This document shows positions 1 through 8,162 of a stretch of 64,000 nucleotides of DNA, one piece after another. The stretch spans positions 55,703 to 119,702 of the forward strand of contig JAHDSF010000013.1 of assembly GCA_018432935.1 (NCBI GenBank), given 5' to 3'. The DNA is from Rhodospirillales bacterium (GTDB lineage Bacteria > Pseudomonadota > Alphaproteobacteria > Rhodospirillales > Shumkoniaceae). The translations under genes and the position numbers were made by a program. Every line of letters begins with the position of its first letter. Positions within the stretch are counted from its first letter, which is position 1. Below the pieces are notes generated by a model. That model had not been told where the DNA came from. It ran no database searches and saw only the letters and a program-made list of their open reading frames with translations.

Positions 1-1
1 C

Positions 2-1255
2 GGCATCATCGGCGCAAGTGCGGCCCTGTTCCTGGCCCAAGGCGGCACCCAGGTCGCGCTTTGCGAGAAGGGTCAGATCGGCGCCGAGCAGTCCGGGCGC
101 AACTGGGGCTGGGTCCGGCAGATGGGCCGCGAACCTGCCGAGATCCCGCTTGCCATCGAGAGCCTCAGCCTGTGGCGGGAGATGAACCGCATCACCGGGG
201 CGGAAACCGGGTTCCGCCAGACCGGCATCACCTATCTATGCGAACGCGCGCGCGACATGGCGGATCTGGACGCCTGGCTCGCTCAGGCCAAGGGGTCGGG
301 ATTGCCGACCCGCTGGCTCGGCCGCGAAGAGATCGCCCGCATGGTCCCGGGCCTCTCCAGGCCGGTGATGGGGGCGTTGCATACCGCCACGGACGGCCGC
401 GCCGAGCCGGAACTGGCCGCGCCGGCGATCGCCGAAGCGGCCCGCCGCGCCGGTGCATGCCTGCTGACACCATGCGCGGTGCGCGGGATCGATCGTCGGG
501 GAGGCCGTGTCTGCGGCGTAATCACCGAACGCGGCCCCATCGCCTGCCAGGCCGCGGTGATCGCAGGCGGAGCCTGGACGAGGCTGTTCGCAGGCAACCT
601 GGGGATCGACTTCCCCAGCCTGAAGATTCTGGGCATGGCGGCGCGCGTCGAGGCGCTGGACGGGGTCTGCGACATGCCGGTAGGGGGCAGCGATTTCGCC
701 TTCCGCAAACGCCTCGACGGCGGCTTCACGATCGGCCTCCGCAACCACAATGTCGCCCCCCTCATTCCGGACAGCTTCCGCCTTTTCGCCGATTTCCTGC
801 CGAACCTGCTGAAGCACTACCGCGAGTTCCGGCTGCACTTCGGGCGCCACTTTTTCGAGGAGCTGCGCACCCCGCGGCGCTGGGGCATGGACGAGGTGTC
901 ACCGTTCGAGCGGATTCGGGTTCTCGAGCCCAGCCCGTTTGCCGGACTCATCGCCAAGAGCGCTGCCAGGCTCGGCACGGCCTTGCCGTCCTTCGCCGGC
1001 GCCCGGGTCACGCAGAGCTGGGGTGGGATGATCGATGTCACCCCCGATGGCGTGCCGGTGATCGGACCGATCAAGGGCATTCCGGGCCTGTATGTCGCAG
1101 GCGGTTTCTCCGGCCACGGTTTCGGGATCGGCCCGGGAGCTGGCCGCCTGGTCGTCGATCTGGTCCTGGGACGGAAACCCTGCGTCGATCCTTATCCATT
1201 CCGCCTGGAACGCCTTCGCGAAATGAAGGCGCTCCCGGAGTGCGCGCCGGGATGA
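2..1255 (+). CDS. FAD-dependent oxidoreductase, DAO family (5' end outside window)
   Basis: The reading frame is already open at the first base, so the start lies upstream; 417 residues are visible. The first residues GIIGAS are the end of the Rossmann GxGxxG loop, followed by ALCEKG (acidic end of the second strand) and SGRNWGWVRQ, the flavin-contact region of D-amino-acid/sarcosine/glycine oxidase (DAO) proteins. Near the C-terminus WGGMIDVTPDGVPVIGP and VAGGFSGHGFGIGPGAG match the second FAD-contact block of the family. It probably oxidises a primary or secondary amine in the cytoplasm; the substrate cannot be read from the sequence. The next gene converges on it, separated by 40 bases that contain only a weak 7-bp inverted repeat. 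Confidence 0.85.
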   Translation, partial: GIIGASAALFLAQGGTQVALCEKGQIGAEQSGRNWGWVRQMGREPAEIPLAIESLSLWREMNRITGAETGFRQTGITYLCERARDMADLDAWLAQAKGSGLPTRWLGREEIARMVPGLSRPVMGALHTATDGRAEPELAAPAIAEAARRAGACLLTPCAVRGIDRRGGRVCGVITERGPIACQAAVIAGGAWTRLFAGNLGIDFPSLKILGMAARVEALDGVCDMPVGGSDFAFRKRLDGGFTIGLRNHNVAPLIPDSFRLFADFLPNLLKHYREFRLHFGRHFFEELRTPRRWGMDEVSPFERIRVLEPSPFAGLIAKSAARLGTALPSFAGARVTQSWGGMIDVTPDGVPVIGPIKGIPGLYVAGGFSGHGFGIGPGAGRLVVDLVLGRKPCVDPYPFRLERLREMKALPECAPG

Positions 1256-1295
1256 GGTCGCCGACAGCGGCCGAAGCCTCGGCGAGCAGGCGCGG

Positions 1296-1739
1296 CTACT
1301 GGTCGATCTCGGGCTCGACGAGCTCAGCAAGCTTGTTCAAGGAATCCTGCCATCCCAGGTAGCAGGCCTCGGGCGGGATCTGATCCGGCACGCCTGCCTG
1401 TTCGATATTGATCTCCGTGCCCACCGAAACGGCCTTCAGGGTCACGGTAATACGCATCTCGCCCGGCAAATTGCGGTCGTCGAACGTATCGGTGTAGACG
1501 AGGCGCTCTCCCGGCACGAGATCGAGATAGGTGCCACCAAACGAGTGGCCCTTGCCCGTCGTGAAATTTCGGAAGGACATTCTGTGTTTGCCTCCGACCT
1601 TCGCGTCCAGTTCATGGACCGTGCAGACATATCCATGAGGGGGGAGCCAACTCGCCACGGCATCGCTTTCCAGGAACGCGCGATACACCTTCTCTGGCCT
1701 GGCAGCGATGACCCGGTGGAGGTGAATCGTATTGGGCAT
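1296..1739 (-). CDS. SRPBCC / AHSA1-like domain protein
   Basis: A 147-residue single-domain protein. The opening IHLHRVIAARPEKVYRAFLE followed by AVASWLPPHG is typical of SRPBCC proteins of the Hsp90-ATPase-activator-like (AHSA1) group: a first strand, then a helix-grip segment, then a W-x-P motif. The rest alternates strands (FGGTYLDLVPGERLVYTDTF) and ends in a long helix (GWQDSLNKLAELVEPE), as expected for a helix-grip fold around a hydrophobic pocket. The start is supported by AAGGAGA seven bases upstream. Members bind lipids or other hydrophobic ligands or have unknown roles; no substrate can be proposed here. It diverges from the DJ-1/PfpI-like gene across a 221-base spacer with no other recognisable element. 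Confidence 0.8.
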   Translation of the reverse strand: MPNTIHLHRVIAARPEKVYRAFLESDAVASWLPPHGYVCTVHELDAKVGGKHRMSFRNFTTGKGHSFGGTYLDLVPGERLVYTDTFDDRNLPGEMRITVTLKAVSVGTEINIEQAGVPDQIPPEACYLGWQDSLNKLAELVEPEIDQ

Positions 1740-1960
1740 GCCGTTCTCCTTTTGGTTCGATGTCGCATGGAAATCCCGGCGATGTTCCGAGGACGGACAG
1801 CGAAGGCGCCTTCCGACTCCGCATGATGAGTAAGCGCTTCGCCGCCGCCCGCCGCTGACGTGAGGCCCTCGGTTGCCGCTCGCCCTCCGATCGCCATCTC
1901 TCTCAAATCCGATTCCAGGAAGATCGGGCGTGCCGTGTCGGCGGCAAGGCAGACCAGGTC

Positions 1961-3169
1961 ATGAACCGGAAGGCGGCTTTGACAAGCGTGGTTGCGGTTG
2001 CGGCGGTAGCTGCGATCGCCTTCGCTGGCTGGATCGCTTCTTTGCCGGCAACGCCGGAAGCGGGCGCTCCTGCAGTCCCCGCCGCCGCAGAACTCGAAGC
2101 CGCCCTCGCCCGGCTGAAGCCCCCCAAGCGCGAGCGCCCGCTGATTGCCGTCATCGGCATCAACGACGCGACCGAGACGACGGACTACCTCATGCCCTAC
2201 GGCATTCTGCGCCGCGCCGATGTCGCCGACGTGGTGGCCCTGTCGACCGAACCGGGGCCGGTAACCCTCTACCCCGCCCTGCGGGTCGAGGCGGACGCGA
2301 CGGTGGCCGAATTCGATGGCAGACACCCGGAAGGCGCTGATTATGTCATCGTGCCGGCCATGAGCCGCGACGACGATCCGGCAGTCCTTCTCTGGCTGCG
2401 CGATCAGGCTGCCAAAGGGGCCGTTATCGTCGGCGTCTGCGCCGGAGCGAAGGTGGTCGGCGCCGCCGGGCTTCTCGCCGGGAAGAAGGCGACCACCCAC
2501 TGGTTCTACCGTGAAGAGCTGTTCCGGGAGAGCCCGGCCGCGATCCAGGTTGCCGATCGCCGGATCGTGGTCGACGACGGCGTCGCGACGACGACGGGCA
2601 TCACCGCCTCGATGCCGATGGCGATCACGCTGATCGCGGCCATCGCCGGCCGGAGCAAGGCGGATTCGGTCGCCGGCGAACTGGGTCTCGCCCACTGGGA
2701 CGCACGCCATGACAGCAGCGCTTTCAAGCTGACCCGCCCGTTCGCCCTCACCGTGCTCGGCAACGTGCTCAAATTCTGGGATCGGGATCGGCTCGGAATT
2801 GCGCTCGAGCCTGCCGTCGATGAGGTATCGCTCGCTTTGGTGGCCGACGCCTGGTCGCGAACCTATCGCTCCCGAGCGTTCACGTTTGCCCCCGACAGCG
2901 GTGCGCGGCGAAGCCGCAACGGCTTGCGCCTCCTGCCGGACCGGGTCGCCACGACCTGGTCCGCAGATCGCGATCTGTCCCCGATCGGCGAAGGTCGGCC
3001 TGTCGAGATCCTTGACCGGACTCTGCTCCGAATCTCCGCCCGATATGGCGCGCCGACCGCCCACGTCGTCGCCATGCAGCTTGAGTATCCGAAAAGGCTG
3101 GGACAGGAGGGCCGCCGGACGACGGCGCGAAGCCTCGCTGTCGCGCCGCTCCTGCCGCAGCGGCGTTAG
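1961..3169 (+). CDS. Membrane-anchored DJ-1/PfpI (GATase1-like) protein
   Basis: A 402-residue protein. Residues 7-30 form one hydrophobic segment (VAVAAVAAIAFAGWIASL), a signal anchor or uncleaved signal, so the rest is probably periplasmic. From about residue 60 it matches the GATase1-like N-terminal domain of GlxA/FtrA-type regulators: LIAVIGINDATETTDYLMPY, a nucleophile-elbow sequence VGVCAGAKVVGAAGLL, then KKATTHWF and the VDDGVATTTGITASM segment. The expected C-terminal AraC helix-turn-helix is absent; the last 120 residues are unrelated and unrecognised. Cys in VCAG sits at the usual catalytic or regulatory position. Its stop overlaps the convergent stop of the pyruvate-kinase-like gene by four bases. 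Function unknown; amidase, sensor or stress-chaperone roles are all possible for the superfamily. Confidence 0.8.
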   Translation: MNRKAALTSVVAVAAVAAIAFAGWIASLPATPEAGAPAVPAAAELEAALARLKPPKRERPLIAVIGINDATETTDYLMPYGILRRADVADVVALSTEPGPVTLYPALRVEADATVAEFDGRHPEGADYVIVPAMSRDDDPAVLLWLRDQAAKGAVIVGVCAGAKVVGAAGLLAGKKATTHWFYREELFRESPAAIQVADRRIVVDDGVATTTGITASMPMAITLIAAIAGRSKADSVAGELGLAHWDARHDSSAFKLTRPFALTVLGNVLKFWDRDRLGIALEPAVDEVSLALVADAWSRTYRSRAFTFAPDSGARRSRNGLRLLPDRVATTWSADRDLSPIGEGRPVEILDRTLLRISARYGAPTAHVVAMQLEYPKRLGQEGRRTTARSLAVAPLLPQRR

Positions 3170-5049
3170 GGGCGTCCGCCGTCCTTCAGCGTTTCGGCGA
3201 GCGGATCCAAGGACAGCCTCGGCAGCATCGCCTTCTTCTTGGCCTGGTGGTCGCCGGCCCGCGCCAGCACGGCGCCGAGGAACGACACCACCTCGACGAT
3301 ATGCGGGCCCTTGTTGAGCATCACGCACTCCGCCCGCCCGCTCATCGCCGCATCGGTCACCTCGGCGCGAGACGGCATGCCGGTGCGCGCCATTCCCTCC
3401 AGCACCTGGGTCGCCCAGACGACGGGAACGTGGGCCGCCTCGCACAGGCACAGGATCTCTTCCTGCACCTCGGCCAGGCGGTCGAAGCCGATCTCGACGG
3501 CCAGGTCCCCGCGCGCCACCATCACGCCCACCGGCGGCGAGCGGAGGCCGGCCAGCAGCAACTCGGGGAGATGCTGGAACGCGGCCTTGTTCTCGATCTT
3601 CAGCACGATTCCCAGATGCTTCGCCCCGCGCGCCGCCAGATGCTCCTGCAGCCGGACCACGTCCTCGGCCCGCTTGACGAACGACAGGGCCACCATGTCG
3701 ACCCGCCCGGCCATGAAGTCGAGCGCCTCGACGTCGCGCGGGCTGAGGGCGGGAATGTCGAGCATGGTATCCGGCAGGTTGATCCCTTTCTCGTTGCGCA
3801 GGCGGGACCCCTTGGTGGCGGCGAAGGTGATCTCGATCACGATCTCGTCGGCCGAAACCTCCCGCAGCACGCCGCCGATCTTGCCGTCGTCGAGCCAGAT
3901 CGCCTCGCCCGGCCTGGCGTGCCGGAAGGCTTCCGGCAGCGAGCACGGGATCCGGGCCGGCTCAAGGATGGTGCCATCGGGCGCGATCCGGGCCGGGCGC
4001 CCCGGCGTGTCGTCCCGGGTCAGGACAAGCCGGTCGCCGCGGTGCAGCTGAATCGGTACCGTGACCGGCGGCAGCATGCCGACGGCGCCGGCCGCAAGCA
4101 CCTTTCCCTTCCGCTCAAGGACGATGCCGGCGCCCTCGGCAATGAACATCGTTTCGGCGGTCGAGACCATCAGGGAACGGCCGCAGCGCATCGTGACCGC
4201 CAGCAGGGCTTGCCGGCCGCGGCGGTCCTGGACCCACACATAATCTCCGTCCTGGGCCGGCTCGAGGACATCGCCGAGGATCGGCAGCACAGCCTCGACC
4301 TCCGCCGGTGGCGGTTCGGAGGCGCCGGCCGGCGTCAGCCAGACGGCAACCGGCGCCGCCGGATGGCTGCTTCCTTCACGTCTGGGATCGATCTTGACCA
4401 CCCCCATCGACGGCGTGATCGCCCCGGTGCGCAGCTTCGGCCCGGGAAGATCGGCCAGAACAGGGCACTTCCGCCCGCTTTTCGCCTCCGCTCGGCGCAG
4501 GTTCTCGATCATCCCCTGCCACGCCTCGGGTCCGTCGTGGGCGCAGTTGATCCGCATCACCGACATTCCCGCCTCGATCAGCGCGAGAACCAGCGCCTCG
4601 TCCCGGGCGGCCGCCGAAGGCATCGTCACCATGATGCGGACCGGCTGCTCTCCGCCCGCCGGTCCGAGGAGACAGTCCGCACGGCTCTTCAGCAGCCGAG
4701 GCCCGGAGCGGAAGTCGGTCGGCAGCAGATCGGGATCGAACGGCTCCTCGGGTCGCGCCGCCAGTCGATGCAGCGGCCTCAGCACCGCGTTCAAGGTCGC
4801 CAGGACGTGAGCCTCGAGACGGCCGAGCGAGGAAAGCCCCTGCTCGGCGAGGTCCTGCTGGAGCGGCCGCAGGTCGCTCTCCCGCAGCCCCAGGTAGTGC
4901 AGCAGATTGCGGGCGCTGTTCCGGCTCTCAGGCGGAATGGGGGCGAGGAGAGCCCGGTGGCCGTCCTCGAAGGCGAGGCACCGCCGGCGCAACTCCGTCA
5001 CTGCCTCGAGCAGCGCCTCGATGGACGATCGATCGGGCCGCGGATTCAT
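3166..5049 (-). CDS. Pyruvate-kinase-like protein lacking the C-terminal domain
   Basis: A 627-residue protein. Residues 1-135 are a helical, charged extension of unknown role. Residues 137-600 follow the pyruvate kinase core: MRINCAHD (165-172; R and N of the substrate-binding motif), DLPGPKLRTG (200-209), LDDGKIGG (386-393), KGINLPDT (421-428), IVLKIEN (481-487, with the catalytic lysine), GVMVARGDLAVEIG (508-521), ATQVLEGM (546-553) and SRAEVTDA (560-567). The barrel therefore keeps its active-site motifs. The usual VMLSGETA block is changed to VMLNKGPH, and the protein stops about 50 residues later, so the allosteric C-terminal domain of ordinary pyruvate kinases is missing. It may still convert phosphoenolpyruvate and ADP to pyruvate and ATP, or act on a related enol-phosphate; I cannot decide. 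Confidence 0.8.
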   Translation of the reverse strand: MNPRPDRSSIEALLEAVTELRRRCLAFEDGHRALLAPIPPESRNSARNLLHYLGLRESDLRPLQQDLAEQGLSSLGRLEAHVLATLNAVLRPLHRLAARPEEPFDPDLLPTDFRSGPRLLKSRADCLLGPAGGEQPVRIMVTMPSAAARDEALVLALIEAGMSVMRINCAHDGPEAWQGMIENLRRAEAKSGRKCPVLADLPGPKLRTGAITPSMGVVKIDPRREGSSHPAAPVAVWLTPAGASEPPPAEVEAVLPILGDVLEPAQDGDYVWVQDRRGRQALLAVTMRCGRSLMVSTAETMFIAEGAGIVLERKGKVLAAGAVGMLPPVTVPIQLHRGDRLVLTRDDTPGRPARIAPDGTILEPARIPCSLPEAFRHARPGEAIWLDDGKIGGVLREVSADEIVIEITFAATKGSRLRNEKGINLPDTMLDIPALSPRDVEALDFMAGRVDMVALSFVKRAEDVVRLQEHLAARGAKHLGIVLKIENKAAFQHLPELLLAGLRSPPVGVMVARGDLAVEIGFDRLAEVQEEILCLCEAAHVPVVWATQVLEGMARTGMPSRAEVTDAAMSGRAECVMLNKGPHIVEVVSFLGAVLARAGDHQAKKKAMLPRLSLDPLAETLKDGGRP

Positions 5050-5185
5050 TCGGGTCAGGAATCCCTCGACGACAGAAGGGGGACACCTCCTCCCCTCCGA
5101 ACGGGGCGGACGTTAGCAGGCGAGCGATTGCAGTTTCATGACGGTTTTGCGACGGAACGGCGACCGCGAGGAAACCTCTGCGTAG

Positions 5186-5282
5186 TCACATGACCCGAGC
5201 GCCGCGGACCCAGACTTCGCGAATGACGGGCGTGTTCCTGAACATGCGGACGCGGACTACGTCCCCACACTCGCGCCCGATT
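5186..5282 (-). pseudogene. Possible C-terminal remnant of a PhnM-like amidohydrolase
   Basis: Read leftward, this stretch encodes CGDVVRVRMFRNTPVIREVW followed by VRGARVM and a stop. The pattern (A)D-x-V-R-V-R ... P-V-V-R-x-V-W-x-x-G-x-R-V is the usual end of alpha-D-ribose 1-methylphosphonate 5-triphosphate diphosphatases (PhnM) and related amidohydrolases. The sequence upstream in this frame does not continue as a recognisable enzyme, so if the resemblance is real this is a decayed fragment. It is short, so chance similarity is a serious alternative. Confidence 0.28.
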
Positions 5283-5355
5283 GCTCGATCCCATCGCCAT
5301 GTCACGTCCAGGCGGGGTTGCGGGTATCGACCAGTGGGAACCGGTATTCCCCATC

Positions 5356-5390
5356 GAGGTCGTCGCCGGACGACCTCCGGCTTTCGCCGG
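5356..5390. repeat. REP-like double hairpin
   Basis: Two adjacent stem-loops. The first has a perfect 9-bp stem, GAGGTCGTC/GACGACCTC, around GCCG (5356-5377). The second has a 5-bp stem, CCGGC/GCCGG, around TTTC (5377-5390) and runs into GAATGACGA. Short GC-rich hairpins ending in the phrase TTCGCCGGAATGACG are a common dispersed extragenic element in proteobacterial genomes (established pattern). Only one copy occurs in this window, so its repeated nature is inferred. Confidence 0.5.
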
Positions 5391-5436
5391 AATGACGATT
5401 CCGTTCGATTGTGCGTCGCTCTGGCCGTCAGCCGCT

Positions 5437-5868
5437 TCAGGCGGGGTCGGTCGAGTCCGACTCCAGCCGCTGGGCCACCGTCATTCGCACCCACGCGCCG
5501 CGGGTGAGGCCGAGAGCTTCGGCCCGCTCGTCGATCCGGGCGAGCTGGTCGCGCTCGAACCGGATGACCACCGCCTCCTTCTTTTTCTTCTTCTTTTCCT
5601 TGTCCTTCTTCTTGTCTTTCTTCTTGTCCTTGGACTTCTTCTCGTCGGCAACGGCCTTCGGTTTCGCCGCGACCTTCTTCGGCTTGGGCTTCGCAGTCTT
5701 CTTTTCGGCGATCGCCTCCGCCGGAACGGCTGCGACCTCGACCACCACCTGCGGAACCGATTCCGGCGAAGCCTTGCGCTTGCGATTGGGCTTTTCCGAC
5801 GACAAGGGTTCCACATCCCGAGGCTTAGTCTGCTGCCGGGCCTTCGCCCGAGCCCGCTGCGTCGCCAT
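5437..5868 (-). CDS. Lysine-rich protein with C-terminal ribbon-helix-helix domain
   Basis: A 143-residue, strongly basic protein starting at MATQRARAKA, chosen because GGAGG lies six bases before this ATG and the promoter sits just upstream. Residues 1-60 are low-complexity; roughly 60-103 form a lysine/alanine/proline tail (AKPKPKKVAAKPKA, then runs of KKKDKKKDKEKKKKKK). The last 40 residues, EAVVIRFERDQLARIDERAE then LGLTRGAWVRMTVAQRL, have the strand-helix-helix pattern of Arc/CopG/MetJ DNA-binding domains. It looks like a specific DNA-binding head with a histone-H1-like tail, so nucleoid binding or transcriptional repression is likely. A 19-base palindrome inside its own promoter suggests autoregulation. 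No toxin gene is adjacent, so an antitoxin role is less likely. Confidence 0.75.
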   Translation of the reverse strand: MATQRARAKARQQTKPRDVEPLSSEKPNRKRKASPESVPQVVVEVAAVPAEAIAEKKTAKPKPKKVAAKPKAVADEKKSKDKKKDKKKDKEKKKKKKEAVVIRFERDQLARIDERAEALGLTRGAWVRMTVAQRLESDSTDPA

Positions 5869-5896
5869 GTCCGCCTCCGTTTCAATGGCACCCATT

Positions 5897-5925
5897 GCGA
5901 TATCGGACCGATATCGTTTTGTCAA
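5897..5925 (-). promoter_or_regulatory. Sigma-70-type promoter of the RHH gene
   Basis: Read leftward: TTGACA (5920-5925), a 17-base spacer, and TATCGC (5897-5902). The -35 is perfect and the -10 matches at its first three positions. The start codon is 28 bases beyond the -10 box. Confidence 0.6.
5898..5916. promoter_or_regulatory. Palindromic operator candidate overlapping the -10 box
   Basis: A perfect 9-bp inverted repeat with one central base: CGATATCGG-A-CCGATATCG. It fills the space between the -35 and -10 elements and overlaps the -10, the classical position for a repressor operator. Ribbon-helix-helix dimers bind such palindromes, and the gene it controls encodes one. It also lies upstream of the divergent btaA, so it could influence both. 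Confidence 0.6.
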
Positions 5926-6032
5926 TCCGTCGGCGCCCTCCCCCGACGTCACGAAATGTTCACGGCACCGGCACGGCATCGATCGGAAAACCTTCATATC
6001 CTGCCGACGAAACACGATCCGGAGGAGAGTTG

Positions 6033-7265
6033 ATGGCGTACTCGGCGGCAGTGGAATCGAAACGGCATCTGGGCTCCGCGGTTCACCGTTCCCGGGCATC
6101 GTCTGTCGAGGGCATCCTCGAACGTCTCTTCACATTCGCCTTCAAAGGGCTGGTCTATCCCCAGATCTGGGAGGATCCCGACGTCGATCTGCGGGCGCTG
6201 CGCCTGCAGCCGGGATCCCGGCTGCTGACGATCGCCTCCGGCGGCTGCAACGTGCTCTCCTATCTCACCGCCGACCCCGGCGAGATCGTCGCCGTCGATC
6301 TCAATCACACCCACGTGGCGCTGGTCCGCCTCAAGCTGGCGGCGATCCGGCATCTGCCGGAATACGACAGCTTCCACCGCTTCTTCGGCAAGGCCGACGA
6401 GACCGCCAACATCGCCGCCTACGAGACGTTCCTGCGCGACAACCTCGATCCGCAAACCCGGGCGTACTGGGACCGTCGCACCATCGCCAACTGGGGCCGG
6501 CGCCGGATCTCGCTGTTCTCCCGGGATCTTTACCGGCAGGGGCTGCTCGGCCATTTCATTGGGTTCGCCCACCTTGTCGCCCGCCTCCACGGAACCGACC
6601 CCAGGCGCTTCGTCCGCGCCCGCACGCTGGCCGAGCAGCGCAGCTACTTCGACGGGATGCTGGCGCCGATCTTCGAGAAGCCGGTCGTGCGCTGGATGAC
6701 CTCCAACAAGGTCGCGCTCTACGGGCTCGGCATTCCGCCCGCGCAGTACGAGGCCCTCGTCGGCGACAGCGGCTCGATGGCTCAGGTTCTGAAGAGCCGG
6801 CTCGAGCGTCTGGCCTGCGGCTTCCCGCTCGACGAGAACTACTTCGCCTGGCAGGCGTTCTCCCGCGGTTATGCGATCGATGTCCCGGGTCCGCTGCCGC
6901 CCTACCTGAAGCGCGAGCACTTCGAAGCGATCCGGCAACGGGCGGGCCGGGTTGTGGTCGTCCACCGCGGCATCGTCGAACAGCTGCGTTCCGAGGCGGC
7001 GGAGGCCTTCGACGCGTTCGTGCTGCTTGACGCCCAGGATTGGATGACGGACGGCCAGCTGGACGTACTGTGGCGCGAGATCACGCGGACGGCCCGGCCG
7101 GGCGCCAAAGTCGTCTTCCGCACTGCCGGAGCGGCGCTTCCGGGCCGACCCCACCCCGAAACGCTCGCCCGCTGGCACTATGAGGAGGAGGAGAGCCTTG
7201 AGCTTGCCCGACAGGACCGTTCTTCCATCTACGGCGGGTTCCATCTCTATGTCCGCGACCGATGA
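6033..7265 (+). CDS. btaA: S-adenosylmethionine:diacylglycerol 3-amino-3-carboxypropyl transferase BtaA
   Basis: A 410-residue protein of the DUF3419/BtaA family. It transfers the 3-amino-3-carboxypropyl group of SAM to diacylglycerol, giving diacylglyceryl-homoserine, the first step to the betaine lipid DGTS. Recognisable blocks are GLVYPQIWEDPDVDLRAL, the SAM-site sequence LLTIASGGCNVLSYL followed by VDLNHTHVALVRLKLAAI, and FRTAGAALPGR near the end. The start ATG is preceded by GGAGGAG at good spacing. It is translationally coupled to btaB, whose start lies 17 bases inside its end. In other alphaproteobacteria betaine lipids replace phospholipids when phosphate is scarce; a PHO box was not identified here. 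Confidence 0.88.
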   Translation: MAYSAAVESKRHLGSAVHRSRASSVEGILERLFTFAFKGLVYPQIWEDPDVDLRALRLQPGSRLLTIASGGCNVLSYLTADPGEIVAVDLNHTHVALVRLKLAAIRHLPEYDSFHRFFGKADETANIAAYETFLRDNLDPQTRAYWDRRTIANWGRRRISLFSRDLYRQGLLGHFIGFAHLVARLHGTDPRRFVRARTLAEQRSYFDGMLAPIFEKPVVRWMTSNKVALYGLGIPPAQYEALVGDSGSMAQVLKSRLERLACGFPLDENYFAWQAFSRGYAIDVPGPLPPYLKREHFEAIRQRAGRVVVVHRGIVEQLRSEAAEAFDAFVLLDAQDWMTDGQLDVLWREITRTARPGAKVVFRTAGAALPGRPHPETLARWHYEEEESLELARQDRSSIYGGFHLYVRDR

Positions 7266-7920
7266 GGTCGCAACGGCGGCCGGAGACGCCGGCATCCTCA
7301 TGGACCGGGTCTACCGCCATCAGCGGCACATCTACGACCTGACGCGGAAGTGCTTCCTCCTCGGGCGCGATCACCTGATCTCGCGGCTCGATCCGCCGCG
7401 CGGCGGGACCGTGCTGGAACTGGGGTGCGGGACCGGGCGGAACCTCATCGCCGCGGCGGCGCTGCTTCCGGAAACCCGGCTGTTCGGGCTGGACGTCTCG
7501 GCCGAGATGCTGAACACGGCCCGCCGCAACGCGGCCCGGGCCGGGCTGGACGGGCAGATCGTCTTCGCCCGGGCGGACGCCTCCGCGTGCGACCCGCGCG
7601 CGCTGTTCGGCGTGGCGGGGTTCGACAGCGTCTACTTCTCGTATTCCCTGTCGATGATCCCGGCCTGGCAGCAGGCCCTTGAGATAGGCCTTCGGGCCCT
7701 GCGGAACGGCGGCGTCCTGCATGTCGTCGACTTCGGTCAGCAGGAGAGGCTGCCGCGGATCTTCAAGGCGGGACTGTTCGCTTGGCTGCGCGCCTTTCAC
7801 GTCAGCCCCAGGGCCGGTCTGCGCACGGCGCTGGCCGCGCTCGCGGCGACACACCGCAGCCGGCTCTCGTTCGCACCCCTGTATCGGGGCTATGCATGGT
7901 ATGCGGAAGTCATCCGCTGA
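7249..7920 (+). CDS. btaB: Betaine lipid synthase methyltransferase BtaB
   Basis: A 223-residue class I SAM methyltransferase. VLELGCGTGRNLIAAAAL is motif I and LFGLDVSAEMLNTARRNAA supplies the acidic ribose-binding residue; VYFSYSLSMIPAW and LHVVDFGQQE follow in order. With BtaA directly upstream, it should N-trimethylate diacylglyceryl-homoserine to DGTS. MDRVYRHQRHIYDLTRKCFL near the N-terminus is the typical BtaB opening. The ATG at 7249 overlaps the end of btaA by 17 bases; an internal start at that MDRV methionine is an alternative. Confidence 0.88.
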   Translation: MSATDEVATAAGDAGILMDRVYRHQRHIYDLTRKCFLLGRDHLISRLDPPRGGTVLELGCGTGRNLIAAAALLPETRLFGLDVSAEMLNTARRNAARAGLDGQIVFARADASACDPRALFGVAGFDSVYFSYSLSMIPAWQQALEIGLRALRNGGVLHVVDFGQQERLPRIFKAGLFAWLRAFHVSPRAGLRTALAALAATHRSRLSFAPLYRGYAWYAEVIR

Positions 7921-8162
7921 TCTCGGACGCCGCTTGAGCCGACCACAACATGACGGCACCTGCCTTGGCATGCCACGCGACAATCGCTTTCCGCGAGACT
8001 TTCTGGCGGATTCCCTTGCCGGAGTCATCGGACTGTCACGTGCGGCGGCTATCGTATGCGGGCCCGACGCGCTCTCCGGAGCCGTCAGAGGACGTAGCTG
8101 GTGTGCCGGGAGAAACGGGGCTGGGCACCCTCTAGACCGGCCGTCTGGAGTTGGGGGGTGTC

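Larger units (their letters stand above)
5050..5436. other. 387-bp spacer with gene remnant and REP-like hairpins
   Basis: Between two leftward genes. No intact gene is visible. It holds a short reading frame at 5186-5282 on the minus strand that looks like the end of a phnM-type gene, and two adjacent hairpins at 5356-5390. Both are listed separately. The remainder shows nothing I can identify. Confidence 0.5.

Noticed and set aside
1258..1285. TCGCCGA/TCGGCGA inverted repeat between convergent genes as a terminator
   Set aside because: Seven pairs, a 14-base loop and no T-run; too weak.
5437..5868. The RHH protein as antitoxin of a toxin-antitoxin pair
   Set aside because: No small toxin-like gene lies next to it; the neighbours are a spacer and btaA.
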